Positions 7,319 through 13,666 of a stretch of DNA of 64,000 nucleotides are shown here, in pieces. The notes under the pieces are model-generated. The model saw nothing but the letters and a program-made list of their open reading frames with translations. It ran no database searches and was not told the origin of the DNA. Positions within the stretch are counted from its first letter, which is position 1; each line of letters starts with the position of its first letter. The position numbers and the translations under genes are program-made. Origin of the DNA: a virus; IMG/VR virus record IMGVR_UViG_3300044632_001003, positions 124,001 to 188,000 of that record. One strand, written 5' to 3'.

Positions 7319-8076
7319 TACATACCTGCTTCCATTTTTGCGATGATGTATTCTTTAACAAGTCCAGAACGAACAATATCTTCTACACCAAATTCAATTA
7401 TATCAAAAGAAGGCATTTTACGCAAGATGTTCATAAAATCTACAATACCATTACGTTCATTTGTTTTTTGCAAGTCTGATTGAGTAGCATCACCACAGAA
7501 ACAAATTTTGGTATTTTCACCCACACGAGTAATAATAGAATCGAGTTCGTGGAAGTTTAGATTTTGGAATTCATCAACAATGACGATAGCATTATCAAGA
7601 GTTGTTCCACGGAGGAATGAAGTGCTCCAGAACTTAATAGTTTCTTGTGACTTCAAATTGCCATAGAGCATTTCAAAGTCAGCATCAGAAGGCATCTGGA
7701 ACATATACTTCACCATATTCTTATAAGGAATCTGGTAAATGTCTGCTTTATCTTCATGAGATCCAGGAAGGAATCCAATCTCACGAGTTGCTACAAGAGA
7801 ACGAACGATATAAACTTTTTCATAAGGGGTTCTTTCATCAAGAACATCCATTAAAGCATTATAAAGAGTAATAAAAGTTTTACCAGTTCCAGCACATCCA
7901 TAAGCAACTAAATGCTTTTCATCTTGATAGGAATCAAAAAACTTTTTCTGATTATCTGTAATTGGTTCAATATCGACCAAGTAATCAGAACTTAGAGGCT
8001 TTCTCCTCTTCATTTGCTTTGCAGTCAAACCAACACCAATAGGTTGGATGTCATTGCCTCTTTTTCTTCTTGCCAT
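7318..8076 (-). CDS. phoH: PhoH-like ATPase
   Basis: 252 residues, a compact PhoH family member. Walker A is AYGCAGTGKTFI (about residues 57-68); Walker B is NAIVIVDEFQNL; FCGDATQSDL follows as the sensor-like motif, then FGVEDIVRSGLV, the typical C-terminal signature. PhoH homologs are frequent in marine phages. The biochemical role is uncertain: an RNA helicase-like ATPase is one view, and phosphate-starvation response is inferred only from the bacterial name. Overlaps both neighbours by one base. Confidence 0.93.
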   Translation of the reverse strand: MARRKRGNDIQPIGVGLTAKQMKRRKPLSSDYLVDIEPITDNQKKFFDSYQDEKHLVAYGCAGTGKTFITLYNALMDVLDERTPYEKVYIVRSLVATREIGFLPGSHEDKADIYQIPYKNMVKYMFQMPSDADFEMLYGNLKSQETIKFWSTSFLRGTTLDNAIVIVDEFQNLNFHELDSIITRVGENTKICFCGDATQSDLQKTNERNGIVDFMNILRKMPSFDIIEFGVEDIVRSGLVKEYIIAKMEAGM

Positions 8077-8324
8077 TAGAGTTTCTTTACAGTAGAACCA
8101 GGAGCTTTTGCTGCTTTTGCAAGCACATCATTCCATCCAGGATTGCGATTGATAAGTTTGTCCCTCCACTCACCAACTTCTCCAGCGCCAGGACAAGTTG
8201 ATGGGTCAGACCAATCTCTGTCCCAATCTGGATTATCTTTTTTCCACTGGTCCCAGGCGTGGATACTCATTTCCACTTCTTTCTGTTCGCCAGTGGTTTT
8301 GTTAATAACAGGATAAGTCGCCAT
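8076..8324 (-). CDS. Conserved small cyanophage protein, Trp-rich
   Basis: 82 residues. The sequence (ATYPVINKTTGEQKEVEMSI, DQWKKDNPDWDRDWSDPSTC, GWNDVLAKAAKAPGS) is one I recall as widely conserved in marine T4-like phages next to phoH. No assigned function. It begins like a short zinc-ribbon protein of the FmdB type but has only one Cys, so no metal site. One-base overlap with phoH and its own late promoter. Confidence 0.8.
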   Translation of the reverse strand: MATYPVINKTTGEQKEVEMSIHAWDQWKKDNPDWDRDWSDPSTCPGAGEVGEWRDKLINRNPGWNDVLAKAAKAPGSTVKKL

Positions 8325-8346
8325 AAAGTTACGAAATCAAGATAAT

Positions 8347-8354
8347 TTATTTAG
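8347..8354 (-). promoter_or_regulatory. Late promoter for the phoH operon
   Basis: CTAAATAA on minus, 22 nt before the ATG at 8324. Confidence 0.5.
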
Positions 8355-8364
8355 AATGAAAGTT

Positions 8365-8739
8365 TTACTCTTCTACTGTTTCCACATCAACAACTTCTTG
8401 AGATTCCCAAGGTAAAGTATCATACTTTTCGGTTGTTGATGCTGATTTTTGAGCATCAATTATAGAAGATAATCTGAATTGCTTATTCGCAATCTCTTCT
8501 TCCCCAATTAAAGTCTCAACCCAAGAAATAATTTGTTCCTCAGTTAAATCAGAATACTCAGTAAAATCATCTTCAGCAGCTGAAGGCAATTCTAGAGTAC
8601 CTCTTTCATCAGCAGTAAAAGTAGTTTCATTCACTTTTTCTGTAGCAGTGTAAATCCATTCTACAGAACTAACTGCACCAGATAATCCTGCAGTATTATA
8701 ATTCAATGCATGAATTTTCCAAGAATATTTGACAGACAT
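8365..8739 (-). CDS. Cyanophage hypothetical protein, acidic
   Basis: 124 residues. The start (VKYSWKIHALNYNTAGLSGA) followed by beta-strand residues (SSVEWIYTATEK) and an acidic helix (LTEEQIISWVETLIGEEEI) is a pattern I associate with a conserved cyanophage family, without function. The C-terminus is acidic (VVDVETVEE). Driven by a late promoter that overlaps the thyX stop, so it can be expressed apart from thyX; a structural or late-phase role is possible. Confidence 0.7.
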   Translation of the reverse strand: MSVKYSWKIHALNYNTAGLSGAVSSVEWIYTATEKVNETTFTADERGTLELPSAAEDDFTEYSDLTEEQIISWVETLIGEEEIANKQFRLSSIIDAQKSASTTEKYDTLPWESQEVVDVETVEE

Positions 8740-8761
8740 CTTTGAACATTTAAGAGTAAAA

Positions 8762-8769
8762 TTATTTAT
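8762..8769 (-). promoter_or_regulatory. Late promoter overlapping the thyX stop
   Basis: ATAAATAA on minus. Its TAA is the thyX stop codon (8762-8764). It lies 22 nt before the next ATG at 8739. Confidence 0.55.
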
Positions 8770-9400
8770 TCCACTCTAACGCTTCTGAGACTGATGGAAA
8801 TTGTTCGGTAAATATTTTCTTACACTCAAGAGCAATATCCATGTGTTCTTTCTGAGTTCCATTTGCAGAACGAAGATTGATATAATGAATCCATGACCTG
8901 CATGATCCCGACATATAAATGCGTGTAGGCGTCGCTAAGGGCAGTACAAACCTTGCACACTCCTTTGCTACTCCATGAGCAAGAAGTTCCTTATAGAGTT
9001 GCATAGAGTGTGCAAAATGGTCTTGAATCTTACTCTGTAGAGTCAGTTTCTCATACTCAGAAATGTCGTCAATAGAGTTCTGACGATTCTTGGTATCTTG
9101 ACGACGAAGTTCAGGTACAGGAATATAATCGCTCAACAAAGAAGAATCTGCATAACGCTGCGAAAATTCTTGATATGTGAAAGAACGGTGCCTCAAAATT
9201 TGAGCTGCGATACCACGATTTGTTTCGATCTCAAGAGTCATAAAAGACTGCTCAAAAACAGACCAATGATTATGCTTAATGCAATAAGCAAGCAACTTGG
9301 CATAGTTTTCGTTGTCTTGATTCGCAGGGTTGCTAACTCTAGCAACATATGCCATTGTTTTTTCTGCATCTGGGGTCACGCTAATGAGTTTTACTGTCAT
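8762..9400 (-). CDS. thyX: FAD-dependent thymidylate synthase ThyX
   Basis: 212 residues. The ThyX signature RHR-x7-S is present as RHRSFTYQEFSQRY (about residues 71-84). HWSVFEQSFMTLEIET before it and the later ECARFVLPLATPTRIYMSGS and SWIHYINLRS stretches are also characteristic; the last two build the dUMP/FAD pocket. It makes dTMP from dUMP using methylene-tetrahydrofolate and NADPH, replacing T4 td. Marine cyanobacteria also carry thyX. Its ATG overlaps the stop of the preceding small gene. Confidence 0.95.
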   Translation of the reverse strand: MTVKLISVTPDAEKTMAYVARVSNPANQDNENYAKLLAYCIKHNHWSVFEQSFMTLEIETNRGIAAQILRHRSFTYQEFSQRYADSSLLSDYIPVPELRRQDTKNRQNSIDDISEYEKLTLQSKIQDHFAHSMQLYKELLAHGVAKECARFVLPLATPTRIYMSGSCRSWIHYINLRSANGTQKEHMDIALECKKIFTEQFPSVSEALEWNK

Positions 9401-9564
9401 TTCTTTCCAAATCCTTTTGATGTTTTTGCTTCGAGTTCTGAAAGTTCTTCTTCCAGAATCCTTAATTGTGATTTCATTTCAATCAATTGCTCAGCAGAAT
9501 ATAAATGCTCTTGTTTAATCAATCTACGGAGCAATTTCATCATTTTTCTTGCCCTATTAGTCAT
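9397..9564 (-). CDS. Small basic coiled-coil protein upstream of thyX
   Basis: 55 residues, start ATG at 9564, found by reading the strand directly. The protein is a basic helix (NRARKMMKLLRRLIKQEHLY) followed by an amphipathic Glu/Leu helix (MKSQLRILEEELSELEAKTS) with heptad-like spacing. Its TGA overlaps the thyX ATG, and its start lies 8 nt inside the preceding small gene. The double overlap supports it as real. Function unknown; a small dimeric nucleic-acid-binding protein would fit. Confidence 0.62.
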   Translation of the reverse strand: MTNRARKMMKLLRRLIKQEHLYSAEQLIEMKSQLRILEEELSELEAKTSKGFGKK

Positions 9565-9730
9565 CTAAATCAGAATCCTCAAAAATTTCGTCGTAATCTA
9601 ACATTGGTCTTTTTCTGACTTCTGGATTTGTATAAGAATATGCAGATACATCAGAATAAACTTCTGCTTTCAGAGAATCAACCAAGAGTTCTAGATTACG
9701 GACAATAAGTTTTAGTTTGTCTTTATCCAT
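9557..9730 (-). CDS. Small acidic hypothetical protein
   Basis: 57 residues from ATG at 9730: a helix (DKDKLKLIVRNLELLVDSLK), a Tyr/Ser middle (YSDVSAYSYTNPEVRKR) and an acidic end (LDYDEIFEDSDLDD). It is the first gene after the composite promoter at 9752-9780, with a leader of roughly 15 nt, and is coupled to the next small gene. No recognisable family. Confidence 0.58.
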   Translation of the reverse strand: MDKDKLKLIVRNLELLVDSLKAEVYSDVSAYSYTNPEVRKRPMLDYDEIFEDSDLDD

Positions 9731-9751
9731 AAGATACTATTCTCTTTCAAT

Positions 9752-9780
9752 ATTTTAACATAAAAAAAGGAGGGAATCAA
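9752..9780 (-). promoter_or_regulatory. Sigma70 promoter whose -35 lies in a terminator loop
   Basis: TTGATT (9775-9780), 17 bp, TAAAAT (9752-9757) on minus. The -35 is the loop of the terminator at 9762-9786 and the spacer contains its T tract. Confidence 0.6.
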
Positions 9781-9786
9781 CCCTCC
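9762..9786 (-). terminator. Rho-independent terminator
   Basis: GGAGGG and CCCTCC arms with loop TTGATT, followed by seven T on the minus strand. Ends the small-gene transcript 9793-10500. Confidence 0.85.
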
Positions 9787-9792
9787 TTTACT

Positions 9793-9894
9793 TCAAGCAA
9801 CTTGTGGTTGCTTCGCCATATTCAGTTGTGCGTTATGAAGGAGTTTTTCCTTTTTTGCTTTGAGTTTGAGATAGCGAACGAAGTAAGTGTTCAT
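9793..9894 (-). CDS. 33-residue protein with strong ribosome binding site
   Basis: ATG at 9894, six bases after GGGAGGT. The product (NTYFVRYLKLKAKKEKLLHN then AQLNMAKQPQVA) is a basic amphipathic helix. Its ATG overlaps the TGA of the preceding gene (AAATGA), and the stop is directly before a terminator. Strong translation signals make it likely to be expressed despite its size. Function unknown. Confidence 0.6.
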   Translation of the reverse strand: MNTYFVRYLKLKAKKEKLLHNAQLNMAKQPQVA

Positions 9895-10055
9895 TTTGCA
9901 CCTCCCTTAGTTTTAGACATAGAGAGTTTGTTTCCATTTTCATCAACGTAAAACATAGTACCACGATAAATTTCTACGTGGGGTTCAATTTTAAACGTTT
10001 GATTTGGACGTTCTGCGGTATCATATTCGACACCACGATATACGACTTTAGACAT
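9891..10055 (-). CDS. Small DUF4278-like protein
   Basis: 54 residues, ATG at 10055, preceded by AAGGAG with a 7-nt gap. The sequence has the pattern of the cyanobacterial DUF4278 family: an initial Y-R-G-V-x-Y (VVYRGVEYD) and a second Y-R-G-x-x-[FW] (EIYRGTMFYVD). This family is nearly confined to cyanobacteria and their phages, and its function is not known. Assignment is from motif memory. The last residues overlap the next ribosome binding site and start codon. Confidence 0.7.
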   Translation of the reverse strand: MSKVVYRGVEYDTAERPNQTFKIEPHVEIYRGTMFYVDENGNKLSMSKTKGGAK

Positions 10056-10094
10056 TAGGTTTTCTCCTTAATTTTGAGGCTAAAGAGCGTTCCT

Positions 10095-10247
10095 TCAGTC
10101 GGCTTTTGCGTCTATGAATTTACAAGTTCTTGGAGATCCTTCTTTAAAGATCTGAATAAGTTCAGATCTTGCAGGCTCATCCATTTTTAGTTTTACATTA
10201 CTAATAAGTCTTTGAGCCTCAATGCAAGTCCAGAGAATTGTTTCCAT
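10095..10247 (-). CDS. 50-residue hypothetical protein
   Basis: ATG at 10247. The product starts METILWTCIEAQRLISNVKL and ends CKFIDAKAD. The opening (a hydrophobic run, then a Trp/Cys helix) is like the part of the neighbouring 68-residue protein that reads ISCDAAWELMDIVK, so the two may be distant relatives, one with and one without a signal peptide. No clear ribosome binding site. Confidence 0.48.
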   Translation of the reverse strand: METILWTCIEAQRLISNVKLKMDEPARSELIQIFKEGSPRTCKFIDAKAD

Positions 10248-10293
10248 AGATGAACGATCCGTTCCGAGTCGGCTTACTTCCGTCCTATTCAGT

Positions 10294-10500
10294 TTAGCAC
10301 TTAAGTCTTATAACGTCCTTTCGGAGTTCTGATAGCAATCGGTCTTCTTTTCTTTGGTCTACTACATCGTCGTTTTTAACGATGTCCATTAGTTCCCACG
10401 CTGCGTCGCAACTTATAGTCACTTGATTAGATTTGGCAAGTTGAGGCGTAGAAATAGAAAGAAGTGGAACCCATGCTAAAAGCAAAAGTGCTTTAGTCAT
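10294..10500 (-). CDS. Small protein with N-terminal signal peptide
   Basis: 68 residues. TKALLLLAWVPLLSISTPQL is a short basic-hydrophobic signal sequence with a possible cleavage near residues 19-22. The remainder (NQVTISCDAAWELMDIVKND, EDRLLSELRKDVIRLKC) is an exported helical domain with two Cys that could pair. It might reach the periplasm or membrane of the host. First gene behind a good sigma70 promoter, so an early, envelope-directed role is conceivable but unproven. Confidence 0.62.
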   Translation of the reverse strand: MTKALLLLAWVPLLSISTPQLAKSNQVTISCDAAWELMDIVKNDDVVDQRKEDRLLSELRKDVIRLKC

Positions 10501-10511
10501 AGGATGAACGT

Positions 10512-10550
10512 TAGGGGATTATTATACCCCTATTCACACTATATAGTCAA
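10512..10550 (-). promoter_or_regulatory. Sigma70 promoter flanked by TAGGGG half-sites
   Basis: TTGACT (10545-10550), 18 bp, TATAAT (10521-10526) on minus. The -10 is the loop of an inverted repeat TAGGGG/CCCCTA (10512-10517 and 10527-10532). The same half-site frames the promoter at 5731-5780. Confidence 0.68.
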
Positions 10551-10601
10551 GTTTTATTTTGAAATAGTAACAATAGATACAAAAATGTATCTCTATTATA
10601 C

Positions 10602-10635
10602 TAAAAGGCGTGAAGATTTATGAAAACCTTCGCGC
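10602..10635 (-). terminator. Probable terminator with late-type sequence in the loop
   Basis: GCGYGAAG/CTTCGCGC arms (10608-10615 and 10628-10635, one G-T pair), then TTTT on minus. The loop contains CATAAATC, close to a late promoter. It follows the 117-residue gene. Confidence 0.5.
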
Positions 10636-10676
10636 AAGAAAAATTTTGGCGGAAATTTTTTACCCCAAAAAGAAAA

Positions 10677-11030
10677 TCACTTTCGCTTTTTGGTTTTGGG
10701 TGCTTGATAACCCCATAACTTTGGATTGATTCTTCCATACCCAAAGTCAATACTCTTTAGATTTTCACGAAACTTGTCCCAGTACATATCAAACAAACGA
10801 ATTCGTGATCCTCTAGTTAAATCAAAACAAATTTCCTCATCAACAATATACTTTACGATGTAAGCATCATTCGGTGCTTCTTTAGTACAGACATCAGCAT
10901 ATGAACCATTTTCAATTAAAATATCACAACCATAGCGTGACTTACAGGTTTCTTTTTCTGCTGGTGTCCAATAGTCCATATGCTTTTCCGTATTGTGGGT
11001 TTCTTCAACTACATCACGAACCTGACTCAC
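10677..11030 (-). CDS. Hypothetical protein coupled to the 199-residue gene
   Basis: 117 residues if started at GTG 11030. An ATG at 11045 is in frame, but the GTG is six bases after GGGGAGG and forms a GTGA overlap with the upstream stop, so I prefer it. The product has no recognised family: SQVRDVVEETHNTEKHMDYW, then four scattered Cys (K-E-T-C-K, Y-G-C-D, D-V-C-T, E-I-C-F) and a basic end (APKTKKRK). It may be redox-sensitive or bind metal, but no classic motif is formed. Confidence 0.62.
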   Translation of the reverse strand: MSQVRDVVEETHNTEKHMDYWTPAEKETCKSRYGCDILIENGSYADVCTKEAPNDAYIVKYIVDEEICFDLTRGSRIRLFDMYWDKFRENLKSIDFGYGRINPKLWGYQAPKTKKRK

Positions 11031-11626
11031 GAACGACCTCCCCACTTAATATCAGGATAAGCTTGTGAAACTACTTCCCTGGTGAGTTTGTATTTGTCTG
11101 TCAGTTTTTTATCCTTAGTAAGAATAACAATTTCTGCTTCAAGAGGATGAAGACCTTGAAGAATGTTAATAAACATTGTTTCTCTACGAAGAGAACTCAA
11201 TCCATCGTTACCACCCTTTACAAAATTATAAAACTTATTATATTCCTTACGAATTGATGAGCGTCCCTGGTCCTGAGAACCTAAAGAACTACTTCCCAAC
11301 TCACCCATCTTAGAAACAGCATCTGTAATCTTTCCAGACAGAGTTCCGCTGAATGAAGTTTGTTCATCAGTACCTGCATAAGGTACATCTCCTGGGGGAA
11401 GAATAGAAACAACCGTCTCATCAAAGTTCCAAATAAAAAGAGTCTTCAGAGCAGGATGAGAATACTTTTGAAGTACTTCTACCTTTTTTGCTGTACTTTT
11501 TTGCTTACATGCAAGACTTAAAATCTCAAAAATAAATGGATTTGAAGGAAGATCGGGAATAGGAGATTCCTTCTTAACCGTAAATTTTGATTCAGTCTTC
11601 TTCGTCGCCGTTGTCTTCGTAGTCAT
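11027..11626 (-). CDS. Conserved cyanophage protein (possibly DUF6433)
   Basis: 199 residues from ATG at 11626 (a longer frame to 11650 lacks a better signal). The body is one I recall as conserved among marine T4-like phages: PFIFEILSLACKQKSTAKKV, ALKTLFIWNFDETVVSILP, EVPYAG-type segment (GDVPYAGTDEQTS), IRKEYNKFYNFVKGGNDGLS, RRETMFINILQGLHPLEAE and a KWGGRS end. No function is established. The Ser/Gly-rich stretch at residues 100-125 is probably a linker. Overlaps both neighbours. Confidence 0.72.
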   Translation of the reverse strand: MTTKTTATKKTESKFTVKKESPIPDLPSNPFIFEILSLACKQKSTAKKVEVLQKYSHPALKTLFIWNFDETVVSILPPGDVPYAGTDEQTSFSGTLSGKITDAVSKMGELGSSSLGSQDQGRSSIRKEYNKFYNFVKGGNDGLSSLRRETMFINILQGLHPLEAEIVILTKDKKLTDKYKLTREVVSQAYPDIKWGGRS

Positions 11627-11819
11627 GATAGTTCTCAAAGTTAAATGCAATCACCTCATCTGGAATTAGATTTCCTTGTCCATCAAACATTTCGGGGTGA
11701 GGTCGTGGAATTTCCCGATAGTTCATCATATATTCTCTTGCAACCCATCCTCCCATTATTCCAACTATAAAAAATAATACGGTTAAAAAAGAACCGAAAA
11801 CTAAACTAGTTGCTAACAT
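11592..11819 (-). CDS. Small membrane protein with acidic tail
   Basis: 75 residues. One transmembrane helix (LVFGSFLTVLFFIVGIMGGW, residues ~5-24) is followed by AREYMMNYREIPRPHPEMFD and the acidic C-terminus (NYHDYEDNGDEED). The PHPEMFD-x-x-G-N-x-I-P-D-E segment is one I have seen repeatedly in cyanophage small membrane proteins. Likely sits in the host inner or thylakoid membrane with the tail in the cytoplasm. Preceded by GGGAG 8 nt before ATG; its 3' end overlaps the next gene. Confidence 0.72.
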   Translation of the reverse strand: MLATSLVFGSFLTVLFFIVGIMGGWVAREYMMNYREIPRPHPEMFDGQGNLIPDEVIAFNFENYHDYEDNGDEED

Positions 11820-11841
11820 AGTTTTTCTCCCTCGGGAACTA

Positions 11842-12015
11842 CTACTTTTTCCTTACTTTAATGGAAAACTCAAAGTAGATGGTTACTTCCCGTCTCAGAA
11901 AGCAAACCAACTTCTCGAATATAATATGAAAATCTTTGGGTTGCTTTCTTTTTCCTCCATTAAGAATAAATTCAACTCCACGATTAATGTGGATGTCTTT
12001 ATTTATGTCCGCCAT
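11842..12015 (-). CDS. 57-residue basic hypothetical protein
   Basis: ATG at 12015, in a TGATG overlap with the glutaredoxin stop. The product (ADINKDIHINRGVEFILNGG, KRKQPKDFHIIFEKLVCFLR, EVTIYFEFSIKVRKK) is basic with one Cys. The coupled start is the main evidence. The codons for D-I-N-K contain CATAAATA, so a late-type element may be embedded for the downstream membrane gene. Confidence 0.58.
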   Translation of the reverse strand: MADINKDIHINRGVEFILNGGKRKQPKDFHIIFEKLVCFLRREVTIYFEFSIKVRKK

Positions 12016-12251
12016 CAAACAATTTTTTGCTCTTGTAAAAACTTAACTGTATCAGTACATCCTCCTAATTTTTTATCATCAACAACAATTTGGGGAAATG
12101 TACTCCCCTCACCAAACTCGGAGTAAAATTCCTCTGCGGTAAAGTCCTTGTCAAGAGTATACACCACATGTGTCATCTTTGTCAACTTCATTACGCTTTT
12201 AATTTTGTCACAATATGGACAACCTGGTTTTGAATAGATTGTAAAGTTCAT
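12015..12251 (-). CDS. nrdC: Glutaredoxin
   Basis: 78 residues, standard for a monothiol/dithiol glutaredoxin. The active site CPYC is at residues 11-14 (YSKPGCPYCDKIKSVM). TFPQIVVDDKKLGGCTDTVKF supplies the cis-Pro (TFPQ) and the G-G-C-T-D glutathione-binding motif. Probable electron donor to ribonucleotide reductase, as T4 nrdC. The start has no strong Shine-Dalgarno, but a dual early/late promoter lies just upstream. Confidence 0.93.
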   Translation of the reverse strand: MNFTIYSKPGCPYCDKIKSVMKLTKMTHVVYTLDKDFTAEEFYSEFGEGSTFPQIVVDDKKLGGCTDTVKFLQEQKIV

Positions 12252-12256
12252 ATTTC

Positions 12257-12286
12257 TTTATAATTTTTGTATAAGTATTTAATCAA
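12257..12286 (-). promoter_or_regulatory. Possible early/late promoter of glutaredoxin
   Basis: TTGATT (12281-12286), 18 bp, TATAAA (12257-12262) on minus, with ATTAAATA between them. It overlaps the stop of the upstream gene. Confidence 0.42.
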
Positions 12287-12878
12287 AAAAGAACATGTGC
12301 CACAAGCGGCAGTTTTGAAGGCAGTCTCCAAAATATTCAGATGCTGAGTGAATATTTCCACCACTAAAAAGAACTAATCTGTTATAGACATTTCCTGCAA
12401 CATCTACTGGTTCATATGGAGTTCTATCAAGAAATGTTCTTTGATTAAAGACTTTAAGACCTTGACCTGCTGCCCAATCAATTTGAGAATTATGGTGAAT
12501 CTTAGTTTCTTTATGCCTCCACATGGTAGTTCCACATTGTGGTGGAGCATCGGGTGTTAGATAAACCATACCAGCCCAAGTCTGGTCATCGCAGTGATAA
12601 ACAAGTTTTTCCCCAGACCAATTATGCTGAAAGCGACCATTCATTCCATGGTCTTCCCACTTGATAATTGGTTGTCCAAGAAGATCTTCAAATGCTTCTT
12701 TTGTTCCAGGAATGAAAAATTGCTTACGAGTTCTCCTGCCAATGTATCCAGCATCATCAAAGAAATCTTGCTCTAGAGCAAATTTTCTTACAGCATCTGG
12801 ATCTCTATAGAAATTATCAACAATGATTACTCTCTGAGATTTTCTATATTCAGGATTAACACTTAATAGTTGATTCAT
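12279..12878 (-). CDS. 2OG-Fe(II) oxygenase-like protein (DUF6445 type)
   Basis: 199 residues. The pattern is that of a double-stranded beta-helix dioxygenase: KLVYHCDDQTWAGMVYLTPD gives the first His and an Asp two residues later (H-x-D), TTMWRHKET follows, then LVLFSGGNIHSASEYFGD gives the distal His, and NCRLWHMFFFD the 2-oxoglutarate-binding Arg. I associate this arrangement with the DUF6445 group. Last gene of the 16.5-12.3 kb operon, two bases after a GT2 gene, so a tailoring role on a sugar or surface ligand is possible. Confidence 0.6.
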   Translation of the reverse strand: MNQLLSVNPEYRKSQRVIIVDNFYRDPDAVRKFALEQDFFDDAGYIGRRTRKQFFIPGTKEAFEDLLGQPIIKWEDHGMNGRFQHNWSGEKLVYHCDDQTWAGMVYLTPDAPPQCGTTMWRHKETKIHHNSQIDWAAGQGLKVFNQRTFLDRTPYEPVDVAGNVYNRLVLFSGGNIHSASEYFGDCLQNCRLWHMFFFD

Positions 12879-12879
12879 A

Positions 12880-13662
12880 TTAGAATCCTAGGTGCTTACT
12901 ACGAACAAAATCCAAATCAAATGTTGTTGCAGAAATAAATTGTTCTTTACCCTCAAATGGCAATTCAGTTGGACCACAAATCCTCCAATCTTTACCCCAC
13001 TTTTCAGTAAGGTAATCAATATTCATTGCATTAGATGCTTCAAGTTTTTCTTTCAGAGATGGATCATTCTTTTTAGTTTGACTTCCATGGGTGTAATACT
13101 CTTGCTTCTCACCAAACCCATGATAGTACATACTATTCAATTCCATAACTTTACGAATTGGTCGATGCATGAAACGCATAATCATATCAGCATCTTCACA
13201 ATAGGCAGGATATAGATTTTCATCAAAAAGACCAAATGCCCTAATGATATTTTCTCTAATCAGGAATAAATCCCAACTACCAACACCATAGTCACCTTTG
13301 TTACCATGAACCATTCCGATCATTTCATCAGAATTGACAGTATTCACCATCTCTTCTAAGAATCCTGGACCAAAGGATACGTCATCATTGCAGATAATCC
13401 AGTAGGGGGACATCAGATAACACTTGATAATCAAGTTCCAAGATCCAGCAACTCCAAGATTGCCAGGAAGGTGGGCAACCTTAACTTTTTTCACATACTT
13501 ATGCTTGATACTTGCCAGTTTATCCAAGTCTTCATCAAGTTCTCCTCGACCATTATTATTAACAATGAATACTTCATCGACAGGATAGTCGATGCTCATG
13601 AGTAAACGACTAACCCAGAATGTACTATTAACAACAGGTACTCCAATTACAGGTATAGACAT
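12880..13662 (-). CDS. Family 2-like glycosyltransferase
   Basis: 260 residues with a GT-A fold. N-terminal strand PVIGVPVVNSTFWVSRLLMS, then VDEVFIVNNNGRG, LPGNLGVAGSWNLIIKCY (the usual N-x-G-x-x-x-x-W-N segment), and the metal-binding NDDVSFGPGF (D-D-x, equivalent to DXD). The later FDENLYPAYCEDADMIMRF is the ED acceptor-site motif (CEDAD). Transfers a sugar from a nucleotide donor; donor and acceptor unknown. In an operon with a glycosidase/phosphorylase-like protein and a methyltransferase fusion, suggesting surface-glycan chemistry. Confidence 0.85.
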   Translation of the reverse strand: MSIPVIGVPVVNSTFWVSRLLMSIDYPVDEVFIVNNNGRGELDEDLDKLASIKHKYVKKVKVAHLPGNLGVAGSWNLIIKCYLMSPYWIICNDDVSFGPGFLEEMVNTVNSDEMIGMVHGNKGDYGVGSWDLFLIRENIIRAFGLFDENLYPAYCEDADMIMRFMHRPIRKVMELNSMYYHGFGEKQEYYTHGSQTKKNDPSLKEKLEASNAMNIDYLTEKWGKDWRICGPTELPFEGKEQFISATTFDLDFVRSKHLGF

Positions 13663-13666
13663 AAGA

